Assembly (NCBI GenBank): GCA_958295755.1
Contig: OY282367.1
Coordinates: 843,087 to 907,086 of the forward strand
Source of the DNA: an uncultured Acidimicrobiales bacterium
GTDB taxonomy: Bacteria > Actinomycetota > Acidimicrobiia > Acidimicrobiales > Hopanoidiivorantaceae
Direction of reading: 5' to 3'
DNA: 64,000 nt
Both the position numbers and the translations under genes were made by a program. The notes beneath the pieces were generated by a model. That model ran no database searches and had not been told where the DNA came from. It was given only the letters and a program-made list of their open reading frames with translations. Every line of letters starts with the position of its first letter. Position 1 is the stretch's first letter. This document shows positions 1 through 8,909 of the stretch, one piece after another.

Positions 1-635
1 CCTATGCCCCCTAGGCGGTCACGGCGTTCTTCGTAGTCGCTTAGCAGATTAGGCGGGATTTTGGCGGTCAGCTCTTCGCGTTGCTGTTGGAGCCCTTGGA
101 GAATTTCGCCTATTTTGTCTTCCTCAGACTTCAATAGATTGGCTTTCTCGGTATGGCGAGCTTGGATTTCGTCGTGCTTTTCGTTTACCGTTGCGCTCTT
201 GGATTCTATGGATTCGCGTCTTTCCAAGATTTCCAGCACTATTTCTTCTGAGTTTTGCTTGCGGCGTTTCAACACTGCGATTTGCTCTTGGAGGGCTTCT
301 ATGGCACGGACACCTGTGATCTCACCTGAGTAGAGACGGGTGTTGGACTCTTGTAGGGACTCTTCTGTTTCGGCAATTTCTGCTTCAGTTTTGGTTTGAT
401 CTTGTTCTAACTCTTCAATGTGTACTTTGATGCGCTCTTGCAGGGCGACTGCCTGCTTTAGTTTTTCGTCTAAAGCTTCAAAAGCTGACCGCTCTGGAAG
501 CAGTTCTCGTTTGTGGATCTGAAGGGCTATTGCATTGTCAGACTCTTGAACTAGCAGAAGCTGTTGGAGTGCCGCGTCTGCCTGCGCTACCTGTGTCTCT
601 TGCGCCGAGTCTGGCTGTATCTCTTGTGTCTCCAT
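1..635 (-). CDS. C4-type zinc-ribbon / coiled-coil protein (CT398-like), partial, C-terminus outside window
   Basis: An open minus-strand frame begins at ATG 635 and runs off the left edge, giving 211 residues. It is almost wholly charged, Glu/Gln/Lys-rich coiled coil, with a break around LYSGEITGVRAIEALQ, a hallmark of the CT398/DUF164 family; the C-terminal zinc ribbon would lie beyond the window. Family members are common in Actinobacteria, often beside RNase H and Nif3-like genes, and their function is not settled. The start is chosen because upstream sequence leads straight into the intergenic region and the neighbouring PPOX gene ends at 679. The family call rests on the helical half only. 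Confidence 0.7.
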   Translation of the reverse strand, partial: METQEIQPDSAQETQVAQADAALQQLLLVQESDNAIALQIHKRELLPERSAFEALDEKLKQAVALQERIKVHIEELEQDQTKTEAEIAETEESLQESNTRLYSGEITGVRAIEALQEQIAVLKRRKQNSEEIVLEILERRESIESKSATVNEKHDEIQARHTEKANLLKSEEDKIGEILQGLQQQREELTAKIPPNLLSDYEERRDRLGGI

Positions 636-678
636 GATGCTATTTCTGTGGTGATGGCGTTTCTGTGAATTCAGAGGC

Positions 679-1140
679 TCAGTATGAGCCGCCAAGCTTG
701 GTGTGATCCCAGCTGATGGTTTTCTCAGCTTTGATCACCACAGCTGTGCGTTTGTTGGCAAGGTTGGCGGCGGCGTTGGTGGCGTCTTTGAGGTCTATGC
801 CGTGGTTGCGGGAAATCACCGCAGCGGCGTATTTCTGCACATCTTCTGGCTCGCTGTAGAGTTCGGCTGTGCCGTTTATCGTTATTCCCCTGAGTTTCTC
901 GTACTCAGTGCCGTCCTCTAGCAACACGGTGATGCGAGGGTCGCGGTGCAGATTAAGGATTTTCTGCGATTTGGTGTATGTCTCAAACACAATCTCGTCG
1001 TCTATGATGCCGAACCAGAGAGTGCTGAGGTGCGGTGTGCCGTCTTTGTTGAGGGTGGCGACTTGAAGGCTTTTCTGCTCGGAGATGAATTGGCGCATCT
1101 CATCTGAGGTCATCCGTATAAGATCTCGACGTTTTGCCAT
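679..1140 (-). CDS. PPOX-class F420-dependent oxidoreductase (pyridoxamine-phosphate-oxidase fold)
   Basis: 153 residues, the usual length for the actinobacterial split-beta-barrel flavin/F420 family (Rv1155-like). Typical features are an N-terminal helix, the strand with ATLNKDGTPHLSTLWF, then a second strand followed by a segment with KSQKILNLHRDPRITVLLEDG that lines the cofactor site. Such enzymes use F420H2, FMN or heme; the substrate cannot be told from sequence. The start is supported by GAGGAG seven bases upstream. It is divergent from the F420-type luciferase-like gene at 1237, with 96 bases between them holding both promoters; the pairing strengthens the inference that this organism makes F420. 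Confidence 0.8.
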   Translation of the reverse strand: MAKRRDLIRMTSDEMRQFISEQKSLQVATLNKDGTPHLSTLWFGIIDDEIVFETYTKSQKILNLHRDPRITVLLEDGTEYEKLRGITINGTAELYSEPEDVQKYAAAVISRNHGIDLKDATNAAANLANKRTAVVIKAEKTISWDHTKLGGSY

Positions 1141-1223
1141 TTATATCTCCTCACTCTGGTGATGTCGCCTTGCCATTAAGTAAATTTCATCATATCGCCA
1201 GCAAGAGAGACTGAGTTATGCCG

Positions 1224-1229
1224 TAAAAT
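1224..1229 (+). promoter_or_regulatory. Candidate -10 box of a leaderless promoter for the LLM gene
   Basis: TAAAAT lies seven bases before the ATG at 1237 and no Shine-Dalgarno sequence is present. The distance from a -10 box to a transcription start is about seven bases, so the mRNA would begin at the start codon. No good -35 box was seen. Confidence 0.4.
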
Positions 1230-1236
1230 AGCTTTT

Positions 1237-2208
1237 ATGGAAATATCTTGTGGGATCGCCCCATCACCCCAAACAACCGAACTTGCCAAGCTAGCCGAAA
1301 ACCTAGGCTACGACCGAGTTTGGCTTTTTGACTCAGCAGCTGTTTACGAAGATGTCTGGATGCATCTAGCCCTTTGTGCCAAAGCGACAGAACGCGTCGG
1401 CTTAGGCACAGCCGTCCTAGTCCCCCATCTGCGCCATGTAATGGCAACAGCGTCGGCTGTGGCAACTATGGAGAGTTTGGCACCAGGCCGCCTTGCTTTG
1501 GGGTTCGGCACTGGTGCTTCAGCTAGATGGTGCCTAGGACAACCTGCCCTATCTTGGAACTATCTGATTACATACATTGAACAACTGCGAGGATTATTGC
1601 GCGGAGAAGTGGTGACGGTGGACGGCCAACCTTGCCAGATGATGCACTTCCGCACAACAGTAGAACGCCCGATTGAAGTGCCTATCTTGATTAGTGCGAT
1701 GGGACCCAAAGGACAAAAACTCACGCAAGAACACGCTGACGGCATCTTCGGAATCGGAGGCGGAGATTTCTCTATGGACTGGCAGGTGCAGATGGCGAAC
1801 GGGACTGTGCTAGATGAGGGCGAAGAGTTGAGCGATGAGCGAGTGAAGTTAGCTTTGGGGCCTTGGTATTTGATGATGTATCACGGTGCGTATCAGACTG
1901 ATCCAGCAGCAGACGGATTGCCTGGGGGTGCCCAATGGCGGGCGAAGTTGGAAGCTGAGCGACCTGAAGGCGAACGGCATCTTGTGGTGCATGAGGGGCA
2001 TGTGACCGAGGTGACAGATCGAGATATGCCGCTGATTGATGCGGCGGGAGATATGATTGGGGCACTTAGCTGGGTGGGGAGTGCTGAGGAGATGCGCGAG
2101 AAGGCAACGGAGGCTGCTGCCGGAGGCACTACCGAGTTGCTGTATACGCCGGCGGGACCAGATGTGGCTCGGGAATTGCGTGCCGTTGCGGAAGCCTTGA
2201 TTAGTTAA
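1237..2208 (+). CDS. LLM-class F420-dependent oxidoreductase (luciferase-like monooxygenase fold)
   Basis: 323 residues with the TIM-barrel pattern of the bacterial luciferase / F420-dependent reductase superfamily. It opens with EISCGIAPSPQTTELAKLAENLGYDRVWLFDS, where the first strand and helix lead to the conserved flavin/F420 pocket, followed by RVGLGTAVLVPHLRH and LAPGRLALGFGTG. The C-terminal part (GTTELLYTPAGPD) is the last barrel strand. In actinobacteria most relatives use F420 rather than FMN, but the substrate is unknown. It begins without a Shine-Dalgarno site. The following small membrane gene starts 40 bases after its stop. Confidence 0.82.
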   Translation: MEISCGIAPSPQTTELAKLAENLGYDRVWLFDSAAVYEDVWMHLALCAKATERVGLGTAVLVPHLRHVMATASAVATMESLAPGRLALGFGTGASARWCLGQPALSWNYLITYIEQLRGLLRGEVVTVDGQPCQMMHFRTTVERPIEVPILISAMGPKGQKLTQEHADGIFGIGGGDFSMDWQVQMANGTVLDEGEELSDERVKLALGPWYLMMYHGAYQTDPAADGLPGGAQWRAKLEAERPEGERHLVVHEGHVTEVTDRDMPLIDAAGDMIGALSWVGSAEEMREKATEAAAGGTTELLYTPAGPDVARELRAVAEALIS

Positions 2209-2235
2209 TGTTCTTTGTTTGCAACATCTGTCGTA

Positions 2236-2241
2236 TATACT
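2236..2241 (+). promoter_or_regulatory. Candidate -10 box (TATACT) of a leaderless promoter
   Basis: TATACT ends six bases before ATG 2248 with no ribosome-binding site between, the same geometry seen before other plus-strand genes here. The -35 region is weak (TTGTTT at 2215-2220). Confidence 0.4.
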
Positions 2242-2247
2242 GAAATC

Positions 2248-2613
2248 ATGTTCTTCCAAATAGTCGGCTCAGTTGCCATAGCAGCTTTTCTTGGCTACGT
2301 GGCGTGGCAAATCCAACGCGTTAGTGAGCGCATGGACTATTTGAGTGAGCGCATAGACGCTTTGGACGCTCGTATGGGTACGATGTCGGATTCTTTGAAT
2401 GCTCGTATGGAGGCGATGTCGCGTTCTTTGAATGCTGACATGATTACGATGTCGAATTCTTTGAATGCTCGCATGAATACTATCACGATTGATCTAGGTG
2501 AAACTAAAGGGAAGATAGAAGTTATCCTTCAACGCCTTGATGAGAATGATAAAGCCCATGGCGAACTGGGACAGCGTATAGAGGAATTGGCTGTCGCGAT
2601 ACAAAAGCAGTAG
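2248..2613 (+). CDS. Small membrane-anchored coiled-coil protein, unknown function
   Basis: 121 residues from ATG 2248. An upstream in-frame TTG at 2215 is less likely because TATACT sits directly before the ATG and the Met-Phe-Phe start opens the membrane helix. Residues about 1-20 form one transmembrane segment, so the rest should face the cytoplasm as a single long coiled coil. Residues about 30-75 hold a repeating 11-residue pattern of the type SLNARM-xx-M-S/D-x; the matching DNA repeats are imperfect 33-bp units. No family recognised. The topology resembles small bacterial membrane coiled-coil proteins (DUF1640/CCDC90-like), but nothing stronger can be said. Confidence 0.55.
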   Translation: MFFQIVGSVAIAAFLGYVAWQIQRVSERMDYLSERIDALDARMGTMSDSLNARMEAMSRSLNADMITMSNSLNARMNTITIDLGETKGKIEVILQRLDENDKAHGELGQRIEELAVAIQKQ

Positions 2614-2668
2614 ACAAAAGCGATTGACGCGGGGGAGCTGATATAGCCGGGGGCACTGATTGAGGGAG

Positions 2669-2743
2669 TGGGCACTGACGGATTTGAACCGCCGACTTCT
2701 TCCTTGTAAGGGAAGCGCTCTAACCAGACTGAGCTAAGCGCCC
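2669..2743 (-). tRNA. tRNA-Val (anticodon UAC)
   Basis: On the minus strand a full cloverleaf folds: 7-bp acceptor stem (GGGCGCT with AGTGCCC), D arm, anticodon stem CTTCC/GGAAG with loop CTTACAA (anticodon TAC), and a T arm GGCGG-TTCAAAT-CCGTC. The discriminator base is A and CCA is not encoded. It lies downstream of the IMPase-family gene on the same strand. Confidence 0.93.
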
Positions 2744-2758
2744 CGGGGTTTTGTATTG

Positions 2759-2803
2759 GGTGGTTTAGTGTTAGGTGTTTTAGTGTTAGGGGGTTTAGTG
2801 TTT
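2759..2803. repeat. Non-coding tandem repeat, 3 x 15 bp
   Basis: Three adjacent 15-bp units, ggtggtttagtgtta, ggtgttttagtgtta and gggggtttagtgttt, fill the space between the IMPase stop codon and tRNA-Val. The last unit touches the stop codon. It belongs to the window-wide pattern of local tandem duplication. Confidence 0.8.
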
Positions 2804-3563
2804 AGTTTATCTTTTGAAGTAGTTCTGCAAGCAACTCAGGAGTGGCGGCGGCAATGGGATATCTTCTAGCGTCGTGCTCAAGCACCACTAGATTTCTGCC
2901 GTTAGCATCTGCTACGGATGCCCCTGCTTCTTGGCAGATGAGCATAGCTGCCATGTAATCCCAGGGGCCGTGCCCTTTGGATGCCACAGAATCTTGCGCT
3001 GAACAGTCGACAAAGCCGTCTAAAGAACCTTTGGCTACCAAACACATATCCAAAGCTGAAGAACCGAGACTACGATACTGCTTCCAGCCCCAATGCTGTT
3101 CGGGATGCCCTGACAGCCCTAAGACTGCTTTGCTGAGATGTTTGATTCCAGAGGGCGATATAGGGCGGCCCTCAAAGTGTGCGCCACTCCCCCGCTGTGC
3201 TGTGAAGCTTTGAGCAGTTACTAAATTTTCCACTCTTGCGACCAGCGGCCCGGCGGTATCTACTGCACAGATGCTCAGTGAATACCACGGGATGCCTAGT
3301 GAGGCATTGGTCGAGCCGTCTACAGGATCTATCACGATTACGCAGCTGGTTTCAGTTTTACCCTCAGTGAAACCAGATTCTTCGCTTAGAACAGCTAGAC
3401 CTTCAGCTTGCAGAAGATTCAAAGCTGCTTCGTTGGCGACTACATCGCCGACATGTTGCCCAGGGTGTCCATCGGCTTTGCTCCAGTCGTCAGATTTACT
3501 CAGAGCGTCTCTTATCGCCTCCGCCGTTTTGTGAAAGAGGCGGTGTAATGAGTCTGGATCCAT
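2802..3563 (-). CDS. Inositol monophosphatase-family protein (Mg2+-dependent sugar/nucleotide phosphatase)
   Basis: 253 residues with the signature motifs of the lithium-sensitive phosphatase family: a Glu-Glu pair in VLSEESGF, the metal-binding IDPVDGSTN near residue 80, and WDYMAAMLICQEAGA near residue 200. In actinobacteria such genes encode inositol-1-phosphatases, histidinol-phosphatases (HisN) or PAP phosphatases. The his operon in this window contains no HisN or HisB-type phosphatase, so a HisN role is possible but only inferred. The ATG starts one base after the discriminator of the tRNA just upstream, leaving no room for a ribosome-binding site outside the tRNA. Confidence 0.8.
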   Translation of the reverse strand: MDPDSLHRLFHKTAEAIRDALSKSDDWSKADGHPGQHVGDVVANEAALNLLQAEGLAVLSEESGFTEGKTETSCVIVIDPVDGSTNASLGIPWYSLSICAVDTAGPLVARVENLVTAQSFTAQRGSGAHFEGRPISPSGIKHLSKAVLGLSGHPEQHWGWKQYRSLGSSALDMCLVAKGSLDGFVDCSAQDSVASKGHGPWDYMAAMLICQEAGASVADANGRNLVVLEHDARRYPIAAATPELLAELLQKIN

Positions 3564-3637
<74 letters not shown>

Positions 3638-3641
3638 TTTG

Positions 3642-3714
3642 CTCCGGGGGTGGGACTCGAACCCACAACCCCACGGTTAACAGCCGCGTGCTCTGCCAAT
3701 TGAGCTACCCCGGA
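3642..3714 (-). tRNA. tRNA-Asn (anticodon GUU)
   Basis: A cloverleaf on the minus strand has acceptor TCCGGGG/CCCCGGA, anticodon loop CTGTTAA (anticodon GTT) and a T arm with GGTTCGAGTCC. The discriminator is G, as usual for Asn, and CCA is not encoded. It is the first tRNA of a pair with the CAU tRNA. Confidence 0.93.
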
Positions 3715-3781
3715 TTGCTATATTAAGGCTACAGCGAGAATTTTAATGTAGTCTTTTTTGAGACACGAAAGGAGATTTGAT

Positions 3782-4876
3782 ATGCAAGGAATTGTTTTAC
3801 ATGCCGATGCTAAGGCAGCGGGTGGGGAATATGGAGAGGTAGAAGTCACTGACGACTTGGAATTGACGGCTGAGTTGGGGGCGCGCGATGTTCGGGTGCG
3901 GATTGAGGCTGCAGGGGTCTGCGGAAGCGACCTTTCGTTGGCTGCAGGGAAGTATTTCATTCCTACACCACTTGTTATGGGACATGAAGGAGCCGGAGTG
4001 GTGGTGGAGATTGGAGAGGCGGTGACTGCCTGTGAAGTGGGCGACCATGTGATTCTCTCTACGCTCAATAACTGCGGACATTGCACTGTTTGTGAGCGGG
4101 GCAATCCTACGCTATGTGGAAACCCTCGCGCAGAGTGGCGGTCGCCTTTTACATTGCGAGGTGAATCAATTTCGCAGTTTGCCCAGACTTCGTGTTTTGC
4201 TCAAGAGACTATCGTGCGAGAGTATCAGGCAGTGCCTATTCCCAAGGAGGTGCCGTTTCAGGCTGCTGCGCTCATCGGCTGTGGTGTTATCACAGGTGCT
4301 GGTGCCATCTTCAACAGAGCAAAGGTTGCTATTGGCGACACTGTTGCTGTGGTGGGTGCGGGTGGTGTTGGACTGAGTGTAATTCAGGCAGCTAAGCTCT
4401 CGGGGGCCAGCAGAATAATAGCTTTAGATGTAGTGCCCGAGAAAGAAGTTCTGGCTAGAGATTTCGGAGCTACTGACTTCTGCCTCGGAGCTTCCGACCC
4501 TGCTGCTGCGGTTCGTGAGATACTGCCAGATGGCGTAGATCACGCTGTGGAAGCAGTTGGAAGCCCCGCTCTGCTGAGATCCTGCATAGACATGGCTGCA
4601 AACGGTGGCAACATTATTCAGCTGGGGATGGCGGACTTAGACGCAGACGCCTCTTACAAGATGTATTCCCTCAATCAGAATAAAAGTATTTTAGGTTGTC
4701 GCTACGGGGCTGCCCGCCCTAGAGCTGATTTTCCTATGCTTGCTGACCTTTATCTACAGGGAAAGCTGAAGCTAGATGAGATGGTTTCTGGTGTAACCAA
4801 CTTTGAAGGTATTTTTGATGCTTTTGAAGGAGTAAAAGCGGGGCGGGTCGCCAGAACTGTATTAGTGCCTAGTTGA
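3782..4876 (+). CDS. Zinc-dependent alcohol dehydrogenase (MDR superfamily)
   Basis: 364 residues. The catalytic zinc site is visible in AGVCGSDLS and MGHEGAGVVVEIG, and the structural zinc in CGHCTVCERGNPTLC. The NAD(P) fold contains VVGAGGVGLSVIQAAKLSGA, followed by an acidic IIALDV end, which suggests NAD(H) preference. It resembles the actinobacterial zinc alcohol / S-mycothiol-formaldehyde dehydrogenase group, but the substrate is not assignable. The start is ATG 3782, preceded by AAAGGAG eight bases earlier; an in-frame TTG at 3758 lies before that site and is rejected. It is convergent with dnaG; 15 bases separate the two stops. Confidence 0.85.
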   Translation: MQGIVLHADAKAAGGEYGEVEVTDDLELTAELGARDVRVRIEAAGVCGSDLSLAAGKYFIPTPLVMGHEGAGVVVEIGEAVTACEVGDHVILSTLNNCGHCTVCERGNPTLCGNPRAEWRSPFTLRGESISQFAQTSCFAQETIVREYQAVPIPKEVPFQAAALIGCGVITGAGAIFNRAKVAIGDTVAVVGAGGVGLSVIQAAKLSGASRIIALDVVPEKEVLARDFGATDFCLGASDPAAAVREILPDGVDHAVEAVGSPALLRSCIDMAANGGNIIQLGMADLDADASYKMYSLNQNKSILGCRYGAARPRADFPMLADLYLQGKLKLDEMVSGVTNFEGIFDAFEGVKAGRVARTVLVPS

Positions 4877-4891
4877 GTTATAAGCAGTGTT

Positions 4892-6829
4892 CTAAAGCAA
4901 CGGCAGCAAATGTTGCTCGGCTGCCTGCAATGTTAAGTTTTCTTGGCGAACCATACCTAAAGCTTGTTGGATGTTGGCTAGTTGCTGGTTGAGTTCTACG
5001 GGGACAGCGGTGTCGGAGGACTTCAAAGTCAGTGCGATTTCGTCGTAGCGGCGGGCGGCGGCGTGGAAGAGAAGTTGTGCCCAAACAGATTCAGGAGACA
5101 CCGATATGGCTGGTGTTGTCACTCTGAGGCGGATGATTTCTTCTCGCACATCGGCATCTAGATTACCAAGAGCTAGAATTTCGTCCAAGCTTTCGAAGTT
5201 GCAGAGGGCTTGGATTATGTCTTTGTTGATGGGGTTGGCGAAAAGTTTTTCATCTAGGTATTCGGGAACTTGTTCGGGGCTATGGCAGACATATTGAAGT
5301 GCCAAGTCTTCCATGCGCCTCCAGCCGCCAGACGGTGATTCAAAATCTGGATCTTCTGAGGTATTCAGGACTGAGCTACCCGGAGCTGAGGTAGTTGAGC
5401 TTGCGCCTTTCTTTCGCGAAATGACTTTTTGTGCTTCTTTGCGCAATTCATCTTCCATCACTGCCATGCGAACGCTGAGGTCTTTCAGATATTTGTTACG
5501 GACTGAAATATCAGGGTGCTCTGCTATAACTCTGGCGGCTCTCAGAGCGCGGCTTTGCGCTTGTTCAGGAGAGTCGATGTTGCCCCAACCCACTTCACTG
5601 CCACCAACAGCTCGGTCTACGCGGAACTGCAAATATTCGTAGCGAAACTTCGGAGTTGTCGCAGATGAGCCGTCTCCTGCGGGCGTGCCATTTGGAAGTA
5701 ACTCTGGAGGCTGTGCAAAGATCTGGTGGATGCTAGCTAGCTGTTCGGCATTTTCTTCTGGAGCTTGGCGAAGCTTATAATAAGTTTCGGCTATATCGCC
5801 AGGATCGCCGCGCTCTGAGAGATCTACTACTTCTACCCGCAACCCCATTTCGCTCTGCCATTCATGGATACGAGCAGCTGCTGTTTGACCGGAAGAATCT
5901 GGATCAAAGGCAAGCAGAAATATCTGGTCGAAATTCTTATTTTTGTTCTCAAAGCGGCGCAGACGTTCAAGATGTGCTTTGGTGAGAGCAGTGCCGCAGG
6001 TGGCAACGGCGTTTGTGAAACCCATTTCATGTAGGCCGATCACATCGGTGTAGCCCTCAGCGATGATGACTTCGTTGCGCTCAACTATGGTAGCTTTGGC
6101 TCTGTCTAAGCCAAAGAGTTCTTGGCTCTTTTTGTAGAGAGATGTTTCGGGCGAGTTGATATATTTTGGTACGCCTTCGGCCCCGGGAAGAGCACGTCCG
6201 CCGAAAGCTATGACATCTCCCCTATGGTTACAGATAGAAAAAATGATGCGACCACGCTGGACATCTATCATCTGGCCAGAAGAAGACCTCTTGATGAGAC
6301 CAGCTTTCAACAGGACTTGCCTATCACCTCGCAAGTGTTTCTGCAAACCGTCCCAGCGATCTGGTGCCCAACCGAGTTTCCACTTACGCACTTCATCTGA
6401 GCCGTAACCTCGATCTCGCAAGTAGCTTCTGGCAGCCCCAGCTTCTGGACTGTTGAGAAGCAACTCGTGATACCAGCTTTGAGCACCCAACAGAGCTTCT
6501 AGCATCGGCTGGCGCGACATGGCCTGCGGTGAAGAAGTGCGAGTTATGGAGATACCAGCGCGCTGCGCTAAAAACTCTACCGACTCAGCGAATTCTAAAT
6601 TTTCTGTTTTCTGGACGAAGTTGAAACAGTCGCCGCTTTCTTGGCAGCCAAAACAGTGATACAGGCAATCTTCGGCGTTTACTGAAAAAGACGGCGTTCT
6701 TTCGGAATGGAAAGGACACAGCCCCATAAAGCGACTGCCGCTACGCTTAAGTTGTGTATGGGCACTAACTAAGTGCACCATATCGGTGGCAGTCCTGACC
6801 CGATCTATGTCCTCGCGAGAGATGAGCAT
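4892..6829 (-). CDS. dnaG: DNA primase DnaG
   Basis: 645 residues, normal for DnaG. The N-terminal CHC2 zinc finger is complete (CPFHSERTPSFSV then DCLYHCFGC), followed by the primase core with IAEGYTDVIGLHEMGF (TOPRIM Glu) and LLAFDPDSSGQTAA (TOPRIM DxD). The C-terminal region holds the helicase-binding helices. It synthesises RNA primers at replication forks. Its ATG lies one base after the glyQS stop, so the two are translationally linked, the same neighbourhood seen in many actinobacteria although rpoD does not follow here. Confidence 0.96.
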   Translation of the reverse strand: MLISREDIDRVRTATDMVHLVSAHTQLKRSGSRFMGLCPFHSERTPSFSVNAEDCLYHCFGCQESGDCFNFVQKTENLEFAESVEFLAQRAGISITRTSSPQAMSRQPMLEALLGAQSWYHELLLNSPEAGAARSYLRDRGYGSDEVRKWKLGWAPDRWDGLQKHLRGDRQVLLKAGLIKRSSSGQMIDVQRGRIIFSICNHRGDVIAFGGRALPGAEGVPKYINSPETSLYKKSQELFGLDRAKATIVERNEVIIAEGYTDVIGLHEMGFTNAVATCGTALTKAHLERLRRFENKNKNFDQIFLLAFDPDSSGQTAAARIHEWQSEMGLRVEVVDLSERGDPGDIAETYYKLRQAPEENAEQLASIHQIFAQPPELLPNGTPAGDGSSATTPKFRYEYLQFRVDRAVGGSEVGWGNIDSPEQAQSRALRAARVIAEHPDISVRNKYLKDLSVRMAVMEDELRKEAQKVISRKKGASSTTSAPGSSVLNTSEDPDFESPSGGWRRMEDLALQYVCHSPEQVPEYLDEKLFANPINKDIIQALCNFESLDEILALGNLDADVREEIIRLRVTTPAISVSPESVWAQLLFHAAARRYDEIALTLKSSDTAVPVELNQQLANIQQALGMVRQENLTLQAAEQHLLPLL

Positions 6830-6830
6830 G

Positions 6831-8135
6831 TCACATACAAGAGCGCAGAAAGTCGCAGACTTCGGGAATAGGGATGCGTTTTTGCGACATCTCGTCGCGT
6901 TCGCGCACTGTTACAGAGTTATCATCTGCTGTTTCAAAGTCGACGGTTACACAAAACGGAGTGCCCAGTTCGTCTTGGCGGCGGTAGCGGCGGCCGATTG
7001 ATTGGGTTTCGTCGTAATCAACCATGAAATACGGACGCAGAGAAGTTGCCACTTCACGGGCAGTACTTGTGAGGGGTTCTTTGCGCGAGAGCGGTAGCAC
7101 TGCCACTTGATACGGAGCGAGACGAGGATCTAAACGCAACACGGTTCGTTTTTCGCCGCGTACTTCTTCTTCGTCATAGGCTGCTAACAAGAATGCCAGC
7201 ATCGCTCTGGTGGCACCGGCTGCAGGTTCTATGACATGTGGCACATAACTTACATCTTCACCTTGATATTCAAGGCGTGCCCCTGAATGAGCAGCGTGAG
7301 CTGTTAGGTCGTAGTCGCCCCGGTTGGCTATGCCTTCCAGCTCTCCCCAACCCCATGGGTAAAGAAACTCCACATCGGCGGTCTGGCTGGAATAGTGGCT
7401 GAGCTCGTCTGCTTCGTGAGCGCGCAAACGCAACATCTCAGATGGGATGCCTAAATCTTTGTACCAGTCCAGCCGCTCTTGAAGCCAATACTCATACCAC
7501 TTCGTAGCTTCATCGGGTGGCACAAAATATTCCATCTCCATCTGTTCAAACTCTCGGGTGCGGAAAATGAAGTTGCCGGGTGTGATTTCGTTGCGGAAAG
7601 ACTTGCCTATCTGGGCGATTCCAAAAGGTGGGCGTTTACGGGCTGCACCCATCACAAGGTTGTAGTTCATAAACATGCCCTGAGCTGTCTCAGGGCGAAG
7701 ATACACCTCTGCTCCGTCTTCTGCCACAGGGCCAGCGTAAGTTTTAAACATTAGATTGAACTCACGAGCTTCAGTCAGCTCGCCAGCCGTGCCACAAGAC
7801 GGGCACCGGTTAGGGTCTTTCAGATGATCTTCACGATGACGGGTTTTACATTTACGGCAATCCACTAGCGGGTCAGAGAAGCTTCGGAGGTGACCAGAAG
7901 CCTCCCAGACTGCCGGAGGCGACAAGATAGCAGCATCCAACCCCACCACATCTTCTCGCAGCTGCACCATGGAGTGCCACCAAGCTTGTTTCACATTGCG
8001 CAACATCAGCACTCCGACTGGGCCGAAATCGTAAGCCGAACGGAAGCCACCGTAGATATCAGCTGACTGAAATACAAATCCCCGTCGCTTACACAGGTTC
8101 ACTACTGTGGCCATTTGTTCTTCTATAGAGTTCAT
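6831..8135 (-). CDS. glyQS: Glycyl-tRNA synthetase, single-chain (alpha2) type
   Basis: 434 residues of the class II, alpha2 form found in actinobacteria and eukaryotes. Near the N-terminus it has RRGFVFQSADIYGGFRSAYDFGPVG. A zinc-ribbon insertion CRKCKTRHREDHLK...CPSC follows, then class II motif 2 in FRNEITPGNFIFRTREFEQME and motif 3 in GATRAMLAFLLAAY. The C-terminal anticodon-binding domain has RLAPYQVAVLPL. It has no strong Shine-Dalgarno site: TAGGAT six bases before the ATG may be either a weak SD or a -10 box. Confidence 0.95.
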   Translation of the reverse strand: MNSIEEQMATVVNLCKRRGFVFQSADIYGGFRSAYDFGPVGVLMLRNVKQAWWHSMVQLREDVVGLDAAILSPPAVWEASGHLRSFSDPLVDCRKCKTRHREDHLKDPNRCPSCGTAGELTEAREFNLMFKTYAGPVAEDGAEVYLRPETAQGMFMNYNLVMGAARKRPPFGIAQIGKSFRNEITPGNFIFRTREFEQMEMEYFVPPDEATKWYEYWLQERLDWYKDLGIPSEMLRLRAHEADELSHYSSQTADVEFLYPWGWGELEGIANRGDYDLTAHAAHSGARLEYQGEDVSYVPHVIEPAAGATRAMLAFLLAAYDEEEVRGEKRTVLRLDPRLAPYQVAVLPLSRKEPLTSTAREVATSLRPYFMVDYDETQSIGRRYRRQDELGTPFCVTVDFETADDNSVTVRERDEMSQKRIPIPEVCDFLRSCM

Positions 8136-8174
8136 AGTTACATCCTAAATTCGGGGGGAGGGTATCATAGTTGC

Positions 8175-8909
8175 TTAATTCAGGGTGCCGCGCATGGCTG
8201 CCAATGCTCGCAGCGGTCGTTCGGAATGCATCTCTAGCACTCGGGAAGCCAGATGCTCTAATTCGCCTACAGAAGGCGTTTCAGGCCGAGCCAAAGCCTT
8301 GCGTAACTTACCGTTCAGTATCTCACTCAATATCTCAACCGACTCTGCCGTCAAAGACGTGCTACCGCGATGTTCGTTGCAGCGAAGACCTCCTTCGGCT
8401 ACGGCATAGCTGGTGAGAGGGCCGGACGAGCCGCAGATGCTGCAAGAATCAGCATCGGGTGCTAGACCTTCTTCAGCTAAGACTTTCCAGCAGAACCCAA
8501 CTAGAAACAAAGGTGAATCACCTGCTTCCAAAGTTTTCAGAGCTTGCTGGAGCAGCAGGTAAAGACCGGGATGCGGAAGCTCATCTGCGGTTACGCTGTC
8601 GACAATCTCCAACATGCGCGAACTCTTTAAGAGACGGTTCAAGTCTTGTCGGATGGCGGGAAACTGCATCTGAGGTTCTACTCCGCTTATGGTATAGAGA
8701 TCGCCTTTGCCGCAGTGCAAACGCACTCGGATGCAGCTCAGCGGCTCCAGGCGGGCACCGAAGCGGCTGCCACTTTTGCGTACTCCTTTGGCAACTGCAC
8801 GCAGCTTGCCGTTTTCTTCTGAGAGCAGCACTACAACTCTGTCTGCCTCACCGAATTTATAGGTGCGCAGCACCACGGCTGCATCCCAGAAGCTTTGCCC
8901 GGGTGTCAT
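8175..8909 (-). CDS. recO: DNA repair protein RecO
   Basis: 244 residues. An N-terminal OB fold (VVLRTYKFGEADRVVVLLSEENG then AKGVRKSGSRFGARLEPL) is followed by a helical domain and a zinc finger made of CSICGSSG plus RCNEHR, typical of zinc-bearing RecO. It acts with RecF/RecR to load RecA onto gapped DNA. The start overlaps the uppS stop by four bases (ATGA), so translation is coupled in the order uppS-recO. Confidence 0.93.
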   Translation of the reverse strand: MTPGQSFWDAAVVLRTYKFGEADRVVVLLSEENGKLRAVAKGVRKSGSRFGARLEPLSCIRVRLHCGKGDLYTISGVEPQMQFPAIRQDLNRLLKSSRMLEIVDSVTADELPHPGLYLLLQQALKTLEAGDSPLFLVGFCWKVLAEEGLAPDADSCSICGSSGPLTSYAVAEGGLRCNEHRGSTSLTAESVEILSEILNGKLRKALARPETPSVGELEHLASRVLEMHSERPLRALAAMRGTLN

